38,442 bases of DNA, from the NCBI GenBank assembly GCA_031277715.1, contig JAITLW010000080.1, positions 1 to 38,442 of the forward strand, read 5' to 3'. This document shows positions 1 through 8,206 of the stretch, in pieces (position 1 is the stretch's first letter; the number at the start of each line of letters is the position of its first letter). Under the pieces are notes generated by a model. It was not told the DNA's origin and searched no databases. It saw only the letters and a list, made by a program, of their open reading frames with translations. The stretch comes from Sphingobacterium sp. GTDB lineage: Bacteria; Bacteroidota; Bacteroidia; Sphingobacteriales; Sphingobacteriaceae. A program made the translations under genes and the position numbers.

Positions 1-244
1 CCTGGTAGGTCAATTGTTTTGAGGAATCGGGCTCCTCTATATCCAACACAAAAATGTTACGGCAATGATCCTCTAATCCTAGGTAAGCAATGCGCCTGCC
101 ATCCGGCGATACTCTAAAATTAAAACGATCCGGTTTACCAAAAAAATCTTGAACCGGGATATACTCCACCTTTCCATTGCCATTACAACCCACTAAAACA
201 GTGGTAACAAAAAGAAAACTAAAGACTATTATTAAAAATCTCAT
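1..244 (-). CDS. S9-type peptidase lipoprotein, N-terminal fragment
   Basis: The 5' end of a leftward gene; the rest lies outside the window. The first 81 codons are open. The N-terminus is a lipoprotein signal: a hydrophobic stretch at residues 3-18 ending in LVGC, with Cys20 as the lipidation site. After it come residues like PVQDFFGKPDRFNF, then RVSPDGRRIAYLG and NIFVLDIE, which read as the first blades of a TolB/WD40-like beta-propeller. This arrangement is usual in prolyl-oligopeptidase (S9) family exported peptidases of Bacteroidota, which cut peptides outside the cytoplasm. The catalytic domain is not in view, so a non-enzymatic TolB-like propeller remains possible. The start is the first ATG before the signal sequence. 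Confidence 0.65.
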   Translation of the reverse strand, partial: MRFLIIVFSFLFVTTVLVGCNGNGKVEYIPVQDFFGKPDRFNFRVSPDGRRIAYLGLEDHCRNIFVLDIEEPDSSKQLTYQ

Positions 245-336
245 TCAACTATTTCTCGTTCTCTCAAATATTATAATTTTCCTAGACTAAACCTATATTG
301 CAACTTTTTTTTTACAGGTTGGAAAATTACATTTCG

Positions 337-344
337 TACATTTG
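337..344 (+). promoter_or_regulatory. -7 promoter box before the DUF4286 gene
   Basis: TACATTTG fits the Bacteroidota -7 consensus TAnnTTTG. It ends 4 nt before the ATG at 349, so transcription should begin at or next to the start codon. No well-spaced -33 TTG is visible; the nearest TTG gives a 15-nt spacer. Confidence 0.5.
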
Positions 345-348
345 TAGC

Positions 349-633
349 ATGTATCTATACAATATTTCCATTATAATCGAAGAGAGTCAACATCAGGAGC
401 TTCTACCTTGGATCCAACAATCTTGGGCGCCAGCTCTACCAGCCGAAGTCAAACTTCTAAAAATGCTGAACTCTCCACACGAAGGACACACCTACTGTGT
501 TCAATTAATCGCTAGTGATGAAAACGACATCCAACAGTTTCAGTCGGAGCATTTGCTTTCATTACAAAACTACATCACACAGCACCACCACGAAAAAGCA
601 TTTATTTTCGATAGTGTAATGCAATATCTATAA
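349..633 (+). CDS. DUF4286 family protein
   Basis: A 94-residue cytoplasmic protein recognised as the DUF4286 family: it opens MYLYNISIIIEES, has an HQELLPWI-type helix, and ends with a QFQSEHLLSLQNYI segment. Length and order match the family, which is typical of Bacteroidota and has no established function; its ferredoxin-like, antibiotic-biosynthesis-monooxygenase-like layout is only an impression. The frame is open upstream from an in-frame TTG at 298, but the ATG at 349 is preferred because the family begins with this residue pattern and the promoter box lies directly before it. It converges on the small membrane-protein gene at 663-935. Confidence 0.8.
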   Translation: MYLYNISIIIEESQHQELLPWIQQSWAPALPAEVKLLKMLNSPHEGHTYCVQLIASDENDIQQFQSEHLLSLQNYITQHHHEKAFIFDSVMQYL

Positions 634-654
634 ATAAGTAAAGGATAAATAAGG

Positions 655-677
655 TCGCATCACTACGAGTGATGCGA
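655..677. terminator. Hairpin between convergent genes
   Basis: A perfect 10-bp inverted repeat, TCGCATCACT/AGTGATGCGA, with a 3-nt loop lies between the converging DUF4286 and small membrane-protein genes, covering the stop codon of the latter. No strong T-run follows on either strand, so it may be a weak bidirectional terminator. Confidence 0.45.
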
Positions 678-935
678 TAAGAGAGTTTGTTTTGGGGATT
701 TTGTGCGATATTTTTTATACCATAAAATCCCTATACCTGCTCCAATCAAGAAAGGTGCTCCTAATAAAAAAAGTATCCCATTATTCAAGCCCTTACCTTG
801 GGTGTTTCCATGTTGTGTACTATTCTCAGCATTCAGCGAGCACATAGCACATTGCGACACTACTACTGTTGGTTTGATAAAAACCATCCCTAGCAATAGC
901 ATTCCAGAAATAAGTATATAGCGAACTGCTTTCAT
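663..935 (-). CDS. Small membrane protein with CxxC motif
   Basis: A 90-residue protein of unknown function. A hydrophobic N-terminal segment (residues 6-27) reads as a signal anchor or signal peptide. It is followed by QCAMCS, a CxxC pair at about residues 29-32, then a polar Asn/Gly/Gln linker and a second membrane segment (about 52-72) with a short basic tail. Similar small Bacteroidota proteins carry a CxxC followed by GLNxGILxLL, as here. The two cysteines, exposed next to the membrane, could bind a metal or form a disulfide; that is inference. A -7 box lies 4 nt before the ATG. The gene overlaps nothing and is not obviously in an operon. Confidence 0.7.
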   Translation of the reverse strand: MKAVRYILISGMLLLGMVFIKPTVVVSQCAMCSLNAENSTQHGNTQGKGLNNGILFLLGAPFLIGAGIGILWYKKYRTKSPKQTLLSHHS

Positions 936-939
936 TTCA

Positions 940-947
940 CAAAGTTA
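940..947 (-). promoter_or_regulatory. -7 promoter box before the CxxC membrane protein
   Basis: On the minus strand TAACTTTG matches TAnnTTTG exactly and is separated from the ATG (933-935) by only TGAA. The transcript would start at the start codon. No clear -33 TTG was found. Confidence 0.5.
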
Positions 948-977
948 AAGAATTAAGACGGATATATCCTAATTAAA

Positions 978-1676
978 CTACTTACGTAATAGTGTGTTAA
1001 ATTTTTCCCAGAAACCATCCTCTGGTACGGATGCCTCGATACACATCGCTTCCTCGGTCACAGGGTGCTTAAAAGCCAGTGATCTGGAGTGCAAGCAAAT
1101 GGTACGACGTGTAGATCCCCGAGGGTAGCCATATTTGTTGTCCCCGACAATAGGACAGCCCATATAAGCAAGCTGGCATCTTATCTGGTGCGTACGCCCC
1201 GTAAGTGGGTTGATCTTTAATAAATAAAATCCATCCAACTGCCCCAACACCTCATAATCCAACTCGGCGTAGCTCCCATTCTTGACTTCCCGATCATACG
1301 CTTTGGTTATCATCTTCTTGCGATCCCTCAGAAGCCAGTTGGTCAACTTTCCTTTGAGTGCCGGCGGTCGCTCTTTGACCACAGCAAGGTAAGTCTTCTC
1401 TACTGCTCTATCGTGAAACAACCTATTCATGCGGTCTAAGCCCTTACTGGTCTTAGCCATCAAAATCATACCGCTAACTGGTCTATCTAAACGATGAATG
1501 ACCCCCACGAAAGCACGATTAGGTTTGTTATATTTTTTCGCAAGGTATTCGGACAGCATCTCTTCCAGAGATTTATCGCCTGAAGGGTCCACCTGCACAA
1601 TATCTCCCCCACGTTTATTTATCGCAATCAGATGATTGTCTTCGTAGATAACATCGCTATCTGTAATCACTCCCAT
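978..1676 (-). CDS. RluA-family pseudouridine synthase
   Basis: A 232-residue enzyme that converts uridine to pseudouridine in rRNA or tRNA. The catalytic motif is VIHRLDRPVSG (about residues 59-69), whose Asp is the RluA-family nucleophile; GRTHQIRCQLAYMGCPIVGD near residues 160-180 is the second diagnostic motif. There is no N-terminal S4 RNA-binding domain, so it is a short catalytic-only member. Which nucleotide it modifies cannot be told. It is the last gene of a leftward run mlaE-mlaF-mlaD, 27 nt after mlaD, and is probably co-transcribed with it. Confidence 0.9.
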   Translation of the reverse strand: MGVITDSDVIYEDNHLIAINKRGGDIVQVDPSGDKSLEEMLSEYLAKKYNKPNRAFVGVIHRLDRPVSGMILMAKTSKGLDRMNRLFHDRAVEKTYLAVVKERPPALKGKLTNWLLRDRKKMITKAYDREVKNGSYAELDYEVLGQLDGFYLLKINPLTGRTHQIRCQLAYMGCPIVGDNKYGYPRGSTRRTICLHSRSLAFKHPVTEEAMCIEASVPEDGFWEKFNTLLRK

Positions 1677-1703
1677 ATTAATATGCTATCTTCAGCTTGA
1701 ACG

Positions 1704-2699
1704 TTATTTAGAAACAGCGTCTTTCGACTCTTTTTCCGCTTCTTTTGCTTTCTTCTTAAAGTATCCACGCAATAGGAAATTACTTTGTAATGCTTCCATA
1801 TTGACATCGAGTTTCTCTGTGCTTGTGTTTAAGTTTTTGAGAATTTGTCTTATCTCGTTTGCCGCTTCAGCATCGTTTGTAAGTACCCCTAGTGCATTAT
1901 CCTTATCATTCAATCTTGCTGACGTTTTGTTCAGATTTTCCATCAGCGCATTTGCGGTCTGAGTTACGCCCTGTAGCTGTGCGGCAGACTCTCTCAAGCT
2001 TGCAAACACCTCGGTATCTGTTGTCAAGTCGTGAATAAGCCCTTGGTTATTGTTTAACTTACCTGTTAGAGCAACCAAGTTATTAACCGCTTTATTGGCA
2101 TCCGTCATGACGCTATTTAAAGAAACGACGGATGATTTCAGATTTGTAGCTATTGCATCGTCTGTTAATAGCGCGCCAATTGTCCCTTTACCTTCCACCA
2201 TCTGTTGGGATAGCTTTGCAAAGTTTTGAGTAATCACGGTCAAGTTAGCTCCATTTTCCTGCAACAGCCCAATCATCTGCTCCATACCTCCGCTAGGTCC
2301 CGATTTTAACACGTCACCTTCTTCAATTTGTGGAGTAGCAGGAGTGCCGCCTACCAAACTAATAATAGAATTACCGATCAATCCATCCGACCCTAAAGTA
2401 GCGACAATATCCTTACGGATAAACTGGCTGTCTTTCTCTTGGATGCTCATGACCACGCGGACATTGCCCACACTTTCAAACGCTATCTCCTTAATGATAC
2501 CGACCTTAACACCTGAGAACCAAACATTATTACCGACTTTAAGTCCCTTCACATCGTGAAAATAAGTCTTTACTAACAGGTTTTTACTAAACTTATTCTG
2601 CTGGGTACCCAACACTAAAATACCTGCCACTAAAATCACTAGACCTATTAATGCAAAAAGTCCAACGATAAGGGATCTTTTATTTTCTTTTGAGCTCAT
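1704..2699 (-). CDS. mlaD: MCE/MlaD-family lipid-transport protein
   Basis: A 331-residue periplasmic lipid-binding component of an Mla-type importer/exporter. An N-terminal membrane anchor (about residues 10-32) is followed by one MCE domain (about 39-117, with VKTYFHDVKGLKVGNNVWF and VGIIKEIAF), then a long helical region with repeated Asn, Leu and Ala and little else, and a Lys/Glu-rich tail. MCE domains form hexameric rings that pass phospholipids between membranes. It follows mlaF (10-nt gap), giving the order permease, ATPase, MCE protein. No MlaC or MlaB homologue is seen here. The function is known from the family; the lipid and direction are not. Confidence 0.88.
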   Translation of the reverse strand: MSSKENKRSLIVGLFALIGLVILVAGILVLGTQQNKFSKNLLVKTYFHDVKGLKVGNNVWFSGVKVGIIKEIAFESVGNVRVVMSIQEKDSQFIRKDIVATLGSDGLIGNSIISLVGGTPATPQIEEGDVLKSGPSGGMEQMIGLLQENGANLTVITQNFAKLSQQMVEGKGTIGALLTDDAIATNLKSSVVSLNSVMTDANKAVNNLVALTGKLNNNQGLIHDLTTDTEVFASLRESAAQLQGVTQTANALMENLNKTSARLNDKDNALGVLTNDAEAANEIRQILKNLNTSTEKLDVNMEALQSNFLLRGYFKKKAKEAEKESKDAVSK

Positions 2700-2709
2700 T
2701 ACTAATCTA

Positions 2710-3483
2710 TTATACTATAAAATTATAATCATAAAAAGGTTTGACCCGAGGGTCATCGGTATTAAAGATTTCTTCGAAAACACCTTGCCTATCAAACTTA
2801 CCATCCAACAACATCACCATCCGATCTCCCACCATCTTAGCACAAGCTAAATCATGTGTGATGATAATAGAAGAAGTCTTATACCGTTCCTGAACCTCAT
2901 TGATAAGGCCATTGATATCTAAACAAGTGATTGGGTCCAAACCCGCTGTGGGTTCATCGTACAACATGATATCTGGACGCAATATCAGTGTTCGGGCGAT
3001 ACCTATACGTTTCTTCTGCCCTCCAGAGAGCTCCGAAGGCATCTGGTTCAATGCCTGTAAAAGACCAACACCGTCCAACACATCCTCCACTTCGCGATTG
3101 ATCTCGGCACGGGTAAGGTTCCTTTTATTACGTACCAGGGGAAATTCAAGATTCTCACGCACAGTCATACTATCGTACAACGCTGAATTCTGAAACGAAA
3201 AACCAATGCGCAAACGTAACTGCATCAGCTCTTTTTCCGTCAAATCATTGACCCGCTGTCCCAACACATTGATATTCCCACTATCTGGCTTTAATAAACC
3301 TGATATCAGTTTAATCAGAACAGACTTTCCCGTTCCTGAACGGCCTAATACCACCAGGTTCTCGCCATTATAAAGTTTGAGGTCTACATCCCGCAGTACA
3401 TGTAGGCTGCCAAAAGACTTGCTGACATTCTCTACCTGTATTACACAGTCCTCATAATTAATTGCACTTCCTGTCTTTGCCAT
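2710..3483 (-). CDS. mlaF: Mla-type ABC transporter ATP-binding protein
   Basis: A 257-residue ATPase that powers the MCE lipid transporter. Visible motifs are Walker A GRSGTGKS (about residues 48-55), the ABC signature LSGGQKKR, Walker B IMLYDEPTAGLDP and the switch histidine in IITHD. The signature's run of basic residues after GGQ is characteristic of MlaF-like proteins. It sits 4 nt downstream of mlaE and 10 nt upstream of mlaD, so all three are expected on one transcript. It acts at the cytoplasmic face of the inner membrane. The first ATG (MAKTGSAINYED) fits family length. Confidence 0.93.
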   Translation of the reverse strand: MAKTGSAINYEDCVIQVENVSKSFGSLHVLRDVDLKLYNGENLVVLGRSGTGKSVLIKLISGLLKPDSGNINVLGQRVNDLTEKELMQLRLRIGFSFQNSALYDSMTVRENLEFPLVRNKRNLTRAEINREVEDVLDGVGLLQALNQMPSELSGGQKKRIGIARTLILRPDIMLYDEPTAGLDPITCLDINGLINEVQERYKTSSIIITHDLACAKMVGDRMVMLLDGKFDRQGVFEEIFNTDDPRVKPFYDYNFIV

Positions 3484-3487
3484 CTTC

Positions 3488-4246
3488 TTAAGAGATTAAA
3501 GATAATACCTGAACAATAAGCAACTCCTCGATGAATACGATAAACATAGAGGCAACTACTGCACTGTTGGCAGCCTTCCCTACACCTTCTGTTCCTTTAG
3601 AAGAGAAATAACCTACGTAGGTGCTTACAAAACCAATTGTAAAACCAAACACAACGGCACGAAGAACCATTGCAAAAACATCTACCAGCTTAATCGTTTC
3701 GAAGACTTGTGTAAAGAAACTTAATATACTCAAATCATCTTTGGCCGCCATACTGAGATATCCTCCCAACAAACCAATTCCTGCTACATAAAAACAAAGA
3801 ATAGGAATCATAATCGTGGTTGCCAATATTCTACTCGCAACTAAGAATTTAAAAGGATTTGTCCCGGATACCTCCATTGCATCAATTTGCTCGGTAACAT
3901 TCATCGAGCTTAATTCAGCTCCAATCTGTGACCCCACTTTACCCGATGCAATCAACGCTGTCACTAACGGTGCCAATGCTCTAACAATAGCAATCGAAAT
4001 AAGATTAGGGAGCATAGAAGTTGCTCCAAAATCCTCCAATGAAGGCCTAGACTGTTTTGTAAAAACAAAGCCAACAATAAAACCAGTCAACGAAATCAGA
4101 GGGAACGATTTCCAACCTATTTCATAACACTGTCTTATGATCTCTTTGAATTCAAATGGTGGGCTCACGACTTCACGAAAGAACCGCATCAAAAAGCGAT
4201 GTAGCCGTGCAAACTCGAGGAGCAGATTATTAAATTTCCTTCCCAT
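3488..4246 (-). CDS. mlaE: MlaE-family ABC transporter permease
   Basis: A 252-residue inner-membrane permease of the MCE lipid-transport system. An amphipathic N-terminus (RFLMRFFREV, about residues 17-26) precedes five or so hydrophobic segments (about 48-68, 83-105, 147-172, 192-215, 226-250). The family's conserved central stretch GKVGSQIGAELSSMNVTEQI followed by DAMEV and P lies near residues 102-132. First gene of the leftward lipid-transport operon, with a good -7 promoter box about 50 nt upstream of its ATG. Confidence 0.92.
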   Translation of the reverse strand: MGRKFNNLLLEFARLHRFLMRFFREVVSPPFEFKEIIRQCYEIGWKSFPLISLTGFIVGFVFTKQSRPSLEDFGATSMLPNLISIAIVRALAPLVTALIASGKVGSQIGAELSSMNVTEQIDAMEVSGTNPFKFLVASRILATTIMIPILCFYVAGIGLLGGYLSMAAKDDLSILSFFTQVFETIKLVDVFAMVLRAVVFGFTIGFVSTYVGYFSSKGTEGVGKAANSAVVASMFIVFIEELLIVQVLSLIS

Positions 4247-4299
4247 TTATCTTTTTAGAACTGAATAAAAAACAACTATGTATTTATCAAAAAACTGGC

Positions 4300-4307
4300 C
4301 AAAGGTA
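4300..4307 (-). promoter_or_regulatory. -7 promoter box for the mlaEFD operon
   Basis: Minus-strand TACCTTTG is an exact TAnnTTTG match, 53 nt before the mlaE start codon. A TTTG at 4334-4337 (minus strand) could be the -33 box, but its 26-nt spacer is longer than usual. Confidence 0.5.
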
Positions 4308-4486
4308 CAAATTTTTAACTTTTATTAGCGTCACAAAATAGGTGAACCTTGAATTGTAGCTATAAAACTACCAAAATAATTTTACAAATTAATTTCGCTG
4401 CCTCTGGGATTAAACCTTCTACGGTTCTGCACCGTCCTACCAACAAAGACAAAAACAGAACAATAAAGTTTTAAGAAAGAAAGCGT

Positions 4487-5929
4487 ATGAAAAGGGGGAT
4501 AACAGTATTAGTCGTAACATTGGTTTGTGTTTTCACAAATCTTTTACAGCCGTCTACGGCACAGGCTCAGTTTTATGGAGGAGTATCCTTGGACGTATTC
4601 TACGACGAGCTTTCTCCCTATGGTTATTGGGAAAACGACCCGACTTATGGAGAGATCTGGTATCCTCGAGTAAACCGGGACTTCAGACCTTATGGCACAA
4701 ATGGCTATTGGGCAATGACCGAATATGGCAACACCTGGGTATCGGGCTATTCGTGGGGATGGGCGCCATTCCATTATGGTCGGTGGGTACACAACAGCTA
4801 TAGAGGATGGGCATGGATACCTGGTTACGAATGGGGACCAGCATGGGTCGACTGGCGCTCTGGTAATGGTTATTACGGATGGGCACCTATGGCTCCCCGT
4901 ATCGGTGTGCACGTATCGATAGGAGTACCTATAGATATCTGGATTTTTACACCGGCAAGGCATATACATTCTAGAAATGTGTATAGATATAGCTACTATG
5001 ACCGGCCTGCCATATACAACAACACAACGATTATCAATAACACATATATTGTAAACAATCACAACTACTATGGTGGACCTTCCCGCAGAGATATGGAGCG
5101 CAGCACTGGACGCCGGGTAGAAGTACGCGAATTCAGAGAATCGTCAAGACCTGGTTCTTCTCGTTCAGACCGCAACTCGGTATCCATGTATCGTCCCGAC
5201 AGTAGAGGAACTAGCTCCCGCAGAGAGATCGAATCGACACGTACAGACCGTAACAATACGAACTCTACAGGAAGTCGCCGTTCGGAAGTAGGCTCATCAA
5301 GAACCGAAAGTAGTAGAGGAGAAACAAGTATTGACAGAAATGGTAATTCCGGTATACGCGGTGGTGGTACAACATCTAGAGAGCAACAACCTATAAGGGG
5401 TACCGAAAGAGGCTCCGAGCGCCAATCGCAATCGGAGAGCCAGAACAATTCGCGCAGGACAACATCTAGTGGGCAACAACCTGTAAGGGGTACCGAAAGA
5501 GGCTCAGAACGTCAATCGCAATCGGAGAGCCGGAATAACTCGCGCAGGACAACATCCAGAGAGCAACAACCTGTAAGGGGCGTCGAAAGTAACACACAAC
5601 GTCAACCACAGCAGGAACAAAACAATCGCTCTAGAGAGATCCAACGCAGTCATGAAGGAACATCACGCGCACAACGTGGAGCCGAAACAAATAGCGGATC
5701 GTCGGAAAGCCGTAGACAGTCTCCTGCACAGCCCCAAACGGAACAAAGGAGCCGTCAACCGGAAGGCCGTACACAACAACGTAGGGATTCTCAACCTGTA
5801 TTTCAGGCGTCAAACAGAGAAAGCTCGACAGGCACCGTCTCCCGCTCGTCCGGCAGTCGTTCGGAACAAGGCGCATCCAGTACACGTGGTGGCGGGAGTA
5901 GTAATACGGGAGAAAGAAGCAGACGTTAG
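4487..5929 (+). CDS. Exported DUF6600-type protein with Arg/Ser/Gln-rich repeat tail
   Basis: A 480-residue exported protein of unknown function. A signal peptide (residues 1-27, cut near STAQAQ) is followed by an aromatic, Trp/Gly/Tyr-rich domain (about 35-145) with repeated GYW, YSWGWAPFHYGRW and YYGWAPMAPR motifs, as in DUF6600 proteins. A hydrophobic short stretch and a YNNTTIINNTYIVNNHNYYG segment lead into a disordered tail from about residue 200 to the end, dominated by Ser, Arg, Gln, Glu and Gly. The tail holds a 30-residue tandem repeat (TTSREQQPxRGTERGSERQ type). The strongly basic tail might bind nucleic acid, polysaccharide or outer-membrane LPS; this is inference. It stands alone and is followed by a MITE-like repeat. 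Confidence 0.8.
   Translation: MKRGITVLVVTLVCVFTNLLQPSTAQAQFYGGVSLDVFYDELSPYGYWENDPTYGEIWYPRVNRDFRPYGTNGYWAMTEYGNTWVSGYSWGWAPFHYGRWVHNSYRGWAWIPGYEWGPAWVDWRSGNGYYGWAPMAPRIGVHVSIGVPIDIWIFTPARHIHSRNVYRYSYYDRPAIYNNTTIINNTYIVNNHNYYGGPSRRDMERSTGRRVEVREFRESSRPGSSRSDRNSVSMYRPDSRGTSSRREIESTRTDRNNTNSTGSRRSEVGSSRTESSRGETSIDRNGNSGIRGGGTTSREQQPIRGTERGSERQSQSESQNNSRRTTSSGQQPVRGTERGSERQSQSESRNNSRRTTSREQQPVRGVESNTQRQPQQEQNNRSREIQRSHEGTSRAQRGAETNSGSSESRRQSPAQPQTEQRSRQPEGRTQQRRDSQPVFQASNRESSTGTVSRSSGSRSEQGASSTRGGGSSNTGERSRR
5371..5600 (+). repeat. 90-bp in-frame tandem repeat
   Basis: Units begin at 5371, 5461 and 5551 (each AACATCTAGA or a close variant) with an exact 90-bp period: two full units and about 50 bp of a third before it decays. 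Each unit codes for 30 residues around QQPxRGTERGSERQSQSES and NNSRRTTS. The two full units differ at few positions, which suggests recent duplication within the tail of the exported protein. Confidence 0.9.
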
Positions 5930-5972
5930 TCCTTCTAAAACAAAAAACAGCTATTAAATTGAAACAAATATC

Positions 5973-6157
5973 GGGGCTGTTTAAAAAGCAACAAATCGTC
6001 GTCATTGCGAACCTGAGGAACGATGGTGTGGCAATCTAACTTACTTAAAACACAGATTGGTTTGCTACGCATCTGCCTTCGGCGGTCGTCATACTTTACC
6101 GACAAATCGGTACAAGCTCTCGCAAAGACGAAAAATTCAAGCTTTTTAGACAGCTCC
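5973..6157. repeat. MITE-like palindromic intergenic repeat
   Basis: A 185-bp non-coding element bounded by 17-bp inverted repeats (GGGGCTGTTTAAAAAGC at 5973-5989; the reverse complement of the right end, 6141-6157, differs at 2 positions). Inside, the arms continue to mirror each other: CGTCATTGCGA near the left and TCGCAAAGACG near the right; GCAATCT pairs with AGATTG; and TACCGA-CAAA-TCGGTA forms a small hairpin. It has no reading frame and no evident target-site duplication. The core (TCATTGCGAAnn, GGCAATCT, CGCAAAGACG) resembles repeats scattered between genes in Bacteroidota. It fills much of the 373-nt gap before pncB; the remaining 6158-6302 shows nothing firm. Confidence 0.75.
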
Positions 6158-6302
6158 TTTTTTCAAAAAGGATTCGATGACTGTTGAAATACAGCCCTCC
6201 GCTAAATTATTTTTGGTATTTTCGTTCACGCTTAGCATGGTCTGCGTCGATTCATGACACAGCAATAGACAATGCAGCAATCAAAAAAAGACAGACTCTG
6301 AT

Positions 6303-7481
6303 ATGGCAAGACTTGAATCTCTTTTAGACAACGACTTTTACAAGTTCACAATGCAGTATGCCGTTGTCAAACTCTTCCCAAAAGCGAAAGCGAAGTATCA
6401 ATTCATTAATAGGGGTAAGCACATTTTTCCGGAAGGCTTCGCCGAGAGACTCACTGAAACAATCGGTGCGATGGCAACGCTTAAGCTCAGCAATGCCGAA
6501 AAGCAATTCTTCGCAGAGACCTGCCCTTATATCGATCCCACCTACTTTGATTTTCTGCAAGGGTATCGCTACAATCCGGAAGAAGTCAGTATTACGCAAC
6601 ATGCTGGGGAACTGTCTGTCAAAATAGAGGGTTTTTGGTACCGTACCATCCTATGGGAGGTACCTATCATGTCTCTAATCTGTGAACTGTACTATGAAAT
6701 GAGTGATTCAAAACGGGTCGATGACCAACAGGTTATGGACATCGTAGACCGTAAGATGGACAAATACGATAAGTTAAAAATCACCATCGCCGACTTTGGC
6801 ACGCGCCGAAGACACTCCTATTCGGTACATGACCTGGTCATCAAAACACTGAAAGCACACCCTTCAAAAACTTTTATAGGCACCAGCAATGTGCACCTGG
6901 CCATGAAATACAAGACGAAACCAATTGGCACACATGCCCATGAATGGTTTATGTTTCATGCTGCAAAATATGGTTATAAAATGGCCAATCTTTTGGGGCT
7001 AGAAAACTGGTCGGATGTATATCGGGGTGACTTGGGAATCGCTCTTTCAGACACTTATACGACTGAAGCATTTTTTAGGCAATTTGACAAAAAACTCACC
7101 AAGCTATTTGACGGTGTACGTCACGATAGTGGAGATGCAATTGAATTTGCAAAAAAAACCATTAAACATTACGAATCGAAGGGCATTGACCCCTTATCAA
7201 AAACCATCATCTTTTCTGATGGCCTCGACTATGATAAGGTAGAGAAAATCACCAATTACTGTAATGGCAAAATAGGTTACTCCTTTGGTATAGGCACAGA
7301 CTTTACCAACGATGTCGGCCTAGAACGCATGAATATTGTATTAAAAATGACCGAAAGCCTTCCGGAAGATGGCGAATGGACACCTGTAATAAAACTTTCT
7401 GACGAACCTTTAAAACACACCGGGGACCAAGCCGAAATAGAAATGGCAATACGGTACCTGCAACTTGATGAACATGCATAG
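6303..7481 (+). CDS. pncB: Nicotinate phosphoribosyltransferase
   Basis: A 392-residue cytoplasmic enzyme joining nicotinate and PRPP, with ATP hydrolysis, to give nicotinate mononucleotide in NAD salvage. The opening DNDFYKFTMQYAV, the THAHEWFMFHA motif (about residues 210-220, holding the histidine region that is phosphorylated in PncB), GDLGIALSDTYTTEAFF, and GVRHDSGDAIEFAKK are characteristic, as is the C-terminal IGYSFGIGTDFTNDVG. Length fits the PncB class rather than the longer NAPRT type. The ATG at 6303 gives the canonical N-terminus. It overlaps the start of the following methyltransferase gene. Confidence 0.95.
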   Translation: MARLESLLDNDFYKFTMQYAVVKLFPKAKAKYQFINRGKHIFPEGFAERLTETIGAMATLKLSNAEKQFFAETCPYIDPTYFDFLQGYRYNPEEVSITQHAGELSVKIEGFWYRTILWEVPIMSLICELYYEMSDSKRVDDQQVMDIVDRKMDKYDKLKITIADFGTRRRHSYSVHDLVIKTLKAHPSKTFIGTSNVHLAMKYKTKPIGTHAHEWFMFHAAKYGYKMANLLGLENWSDVYRGDLGIALSDTYTTEAFFRQFDKKLTKLFDGVRHDSGDAIEFAKKTIKHYESKGIDPLSKTIIFSDGLDYDKVEKITNYCNGKIGYSFGIGTDFTNDVGLERMNIVLKMTESLPEDGEWTPVIKLSDEPLKHTGDQAEIEMAIRYLQLDEHA

Positions 7482-8175
7482 AGATATTTATGGTGAAGCG
7501 CTAAACCAATTCCACCGAAATGGCGAGCTAAGCCACCCTTTATTGTTACACAGTACCTACGGCGATATTGAAGAAATGCCCATTGAAGTCTTTTTCCGTA
7601 CAGAAGAGGATTTTCCCGAGCTCGAACTGATCGCACTGTCCCTATGTGATGGTACGGTATTGGATGTTGGTGCGGGAGTGGGTTCCCATGCATTGTACTT
7701 ACAGGAAAAAGGATTTGAAACCACTGCATTAGAAATATCAGCTTCAGCCTGCAACATTATGCGCGAGCGGGGTGTATTTCATATTGCCCAACATAGCTTT
7801 TGGGATTATTCCGAAGGAAAATATGACACCTTACTGTTTCTAATGAATGGCATCGGATTGGCGGGCGACCTCGATGGCTTTCGTCGCTTGCTGCATCATG
7901 CAAAAACACTATTGACAGACCGGGGGCAGCTCCTGTTCGACAGTTCGGACATCTCCTACCTCTATGAAGAATACCGTATCACAAGACCGGATTACTACTT
8001 TGGGGAGATAGGCTATCAATACGAGTTTCAAGGCCATAAGGGAGCACCCTTCAAATGGCTCTATATGGATCAAAACACATTGATACGTATCGCTCATGAA
8101 GAAAATTGGGTGGTACAGGTCCTCTATGAAGATGACAACGATCAATATTTGGTTCGAATGGAACCGAGAAAATAG
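7468..8175 (+). CDS. Class I SAM-dependent methyltransferase
   Basis: A protein of about 235 residues with a Rossmann methyltransferase fold. Motif I is VLDVGAGVGSHALYLQEKG (about residues 66-84), followed by the acidic end of beta-2 in TALEIS and a motif-IV-like YDTLLFLMNGIG. The substrate is unknown; in similar Bacteroidota proteins it is simply called a class I methyltransferase. The gene overlaps the end of pncB by 14 nt. Start choice: ATG at 7468 or ATG at 7474 are equally possible; a TTG at 7465 is less likely. Co-transcription with pncB is likely. Confidence 0.85.
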   Translation: MNMHRDIYGEALNQFHRNGELSHPLLLHSTYGDIEEMPIEVFFRTEEDFPELELIALSLCDGTVLDVGAGVGSHALYLQEKGFETTALEISASACNIMRERGVFHIAQHSFWDYSEGKYDTLLFLMNGIGLAGDLDGFRRLLHHAKTLLTDRGQLLFDSSDISYLYEEYRITRPDYYFGEIGYQYEFQGHKGAPFKWLYMDQNTLIRIAHEENWVVQVLYEDDNDQYLVRMEPRK

Positions 8176-8206
8176 GACAGTGAAATGCATTTGAGCAATT
8201 TTCGGA

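Noticed and set aside
4544..5062. Long minus-strand reading frame opposite the DUF6600 gene
   Set aside because: It lies wholly inside a convincing exported-protein gene, has no recognisable domain or promoter, and is rich in low-complexity residues that mirror the opposite strand.
5371..5600. Tandem repeat as a CRISPR array
   Set aside because: Unit is 90 bp, in frame, without spacers or adjacent cas genes; it encodes a protein repeat.
5973..6157. Repeat as an insertion sequence or tRNA-like element
   Set aside because: Too short, no transposase frame, no target duplication and no tRNA fold; MITE-like is the most that can be claimed.
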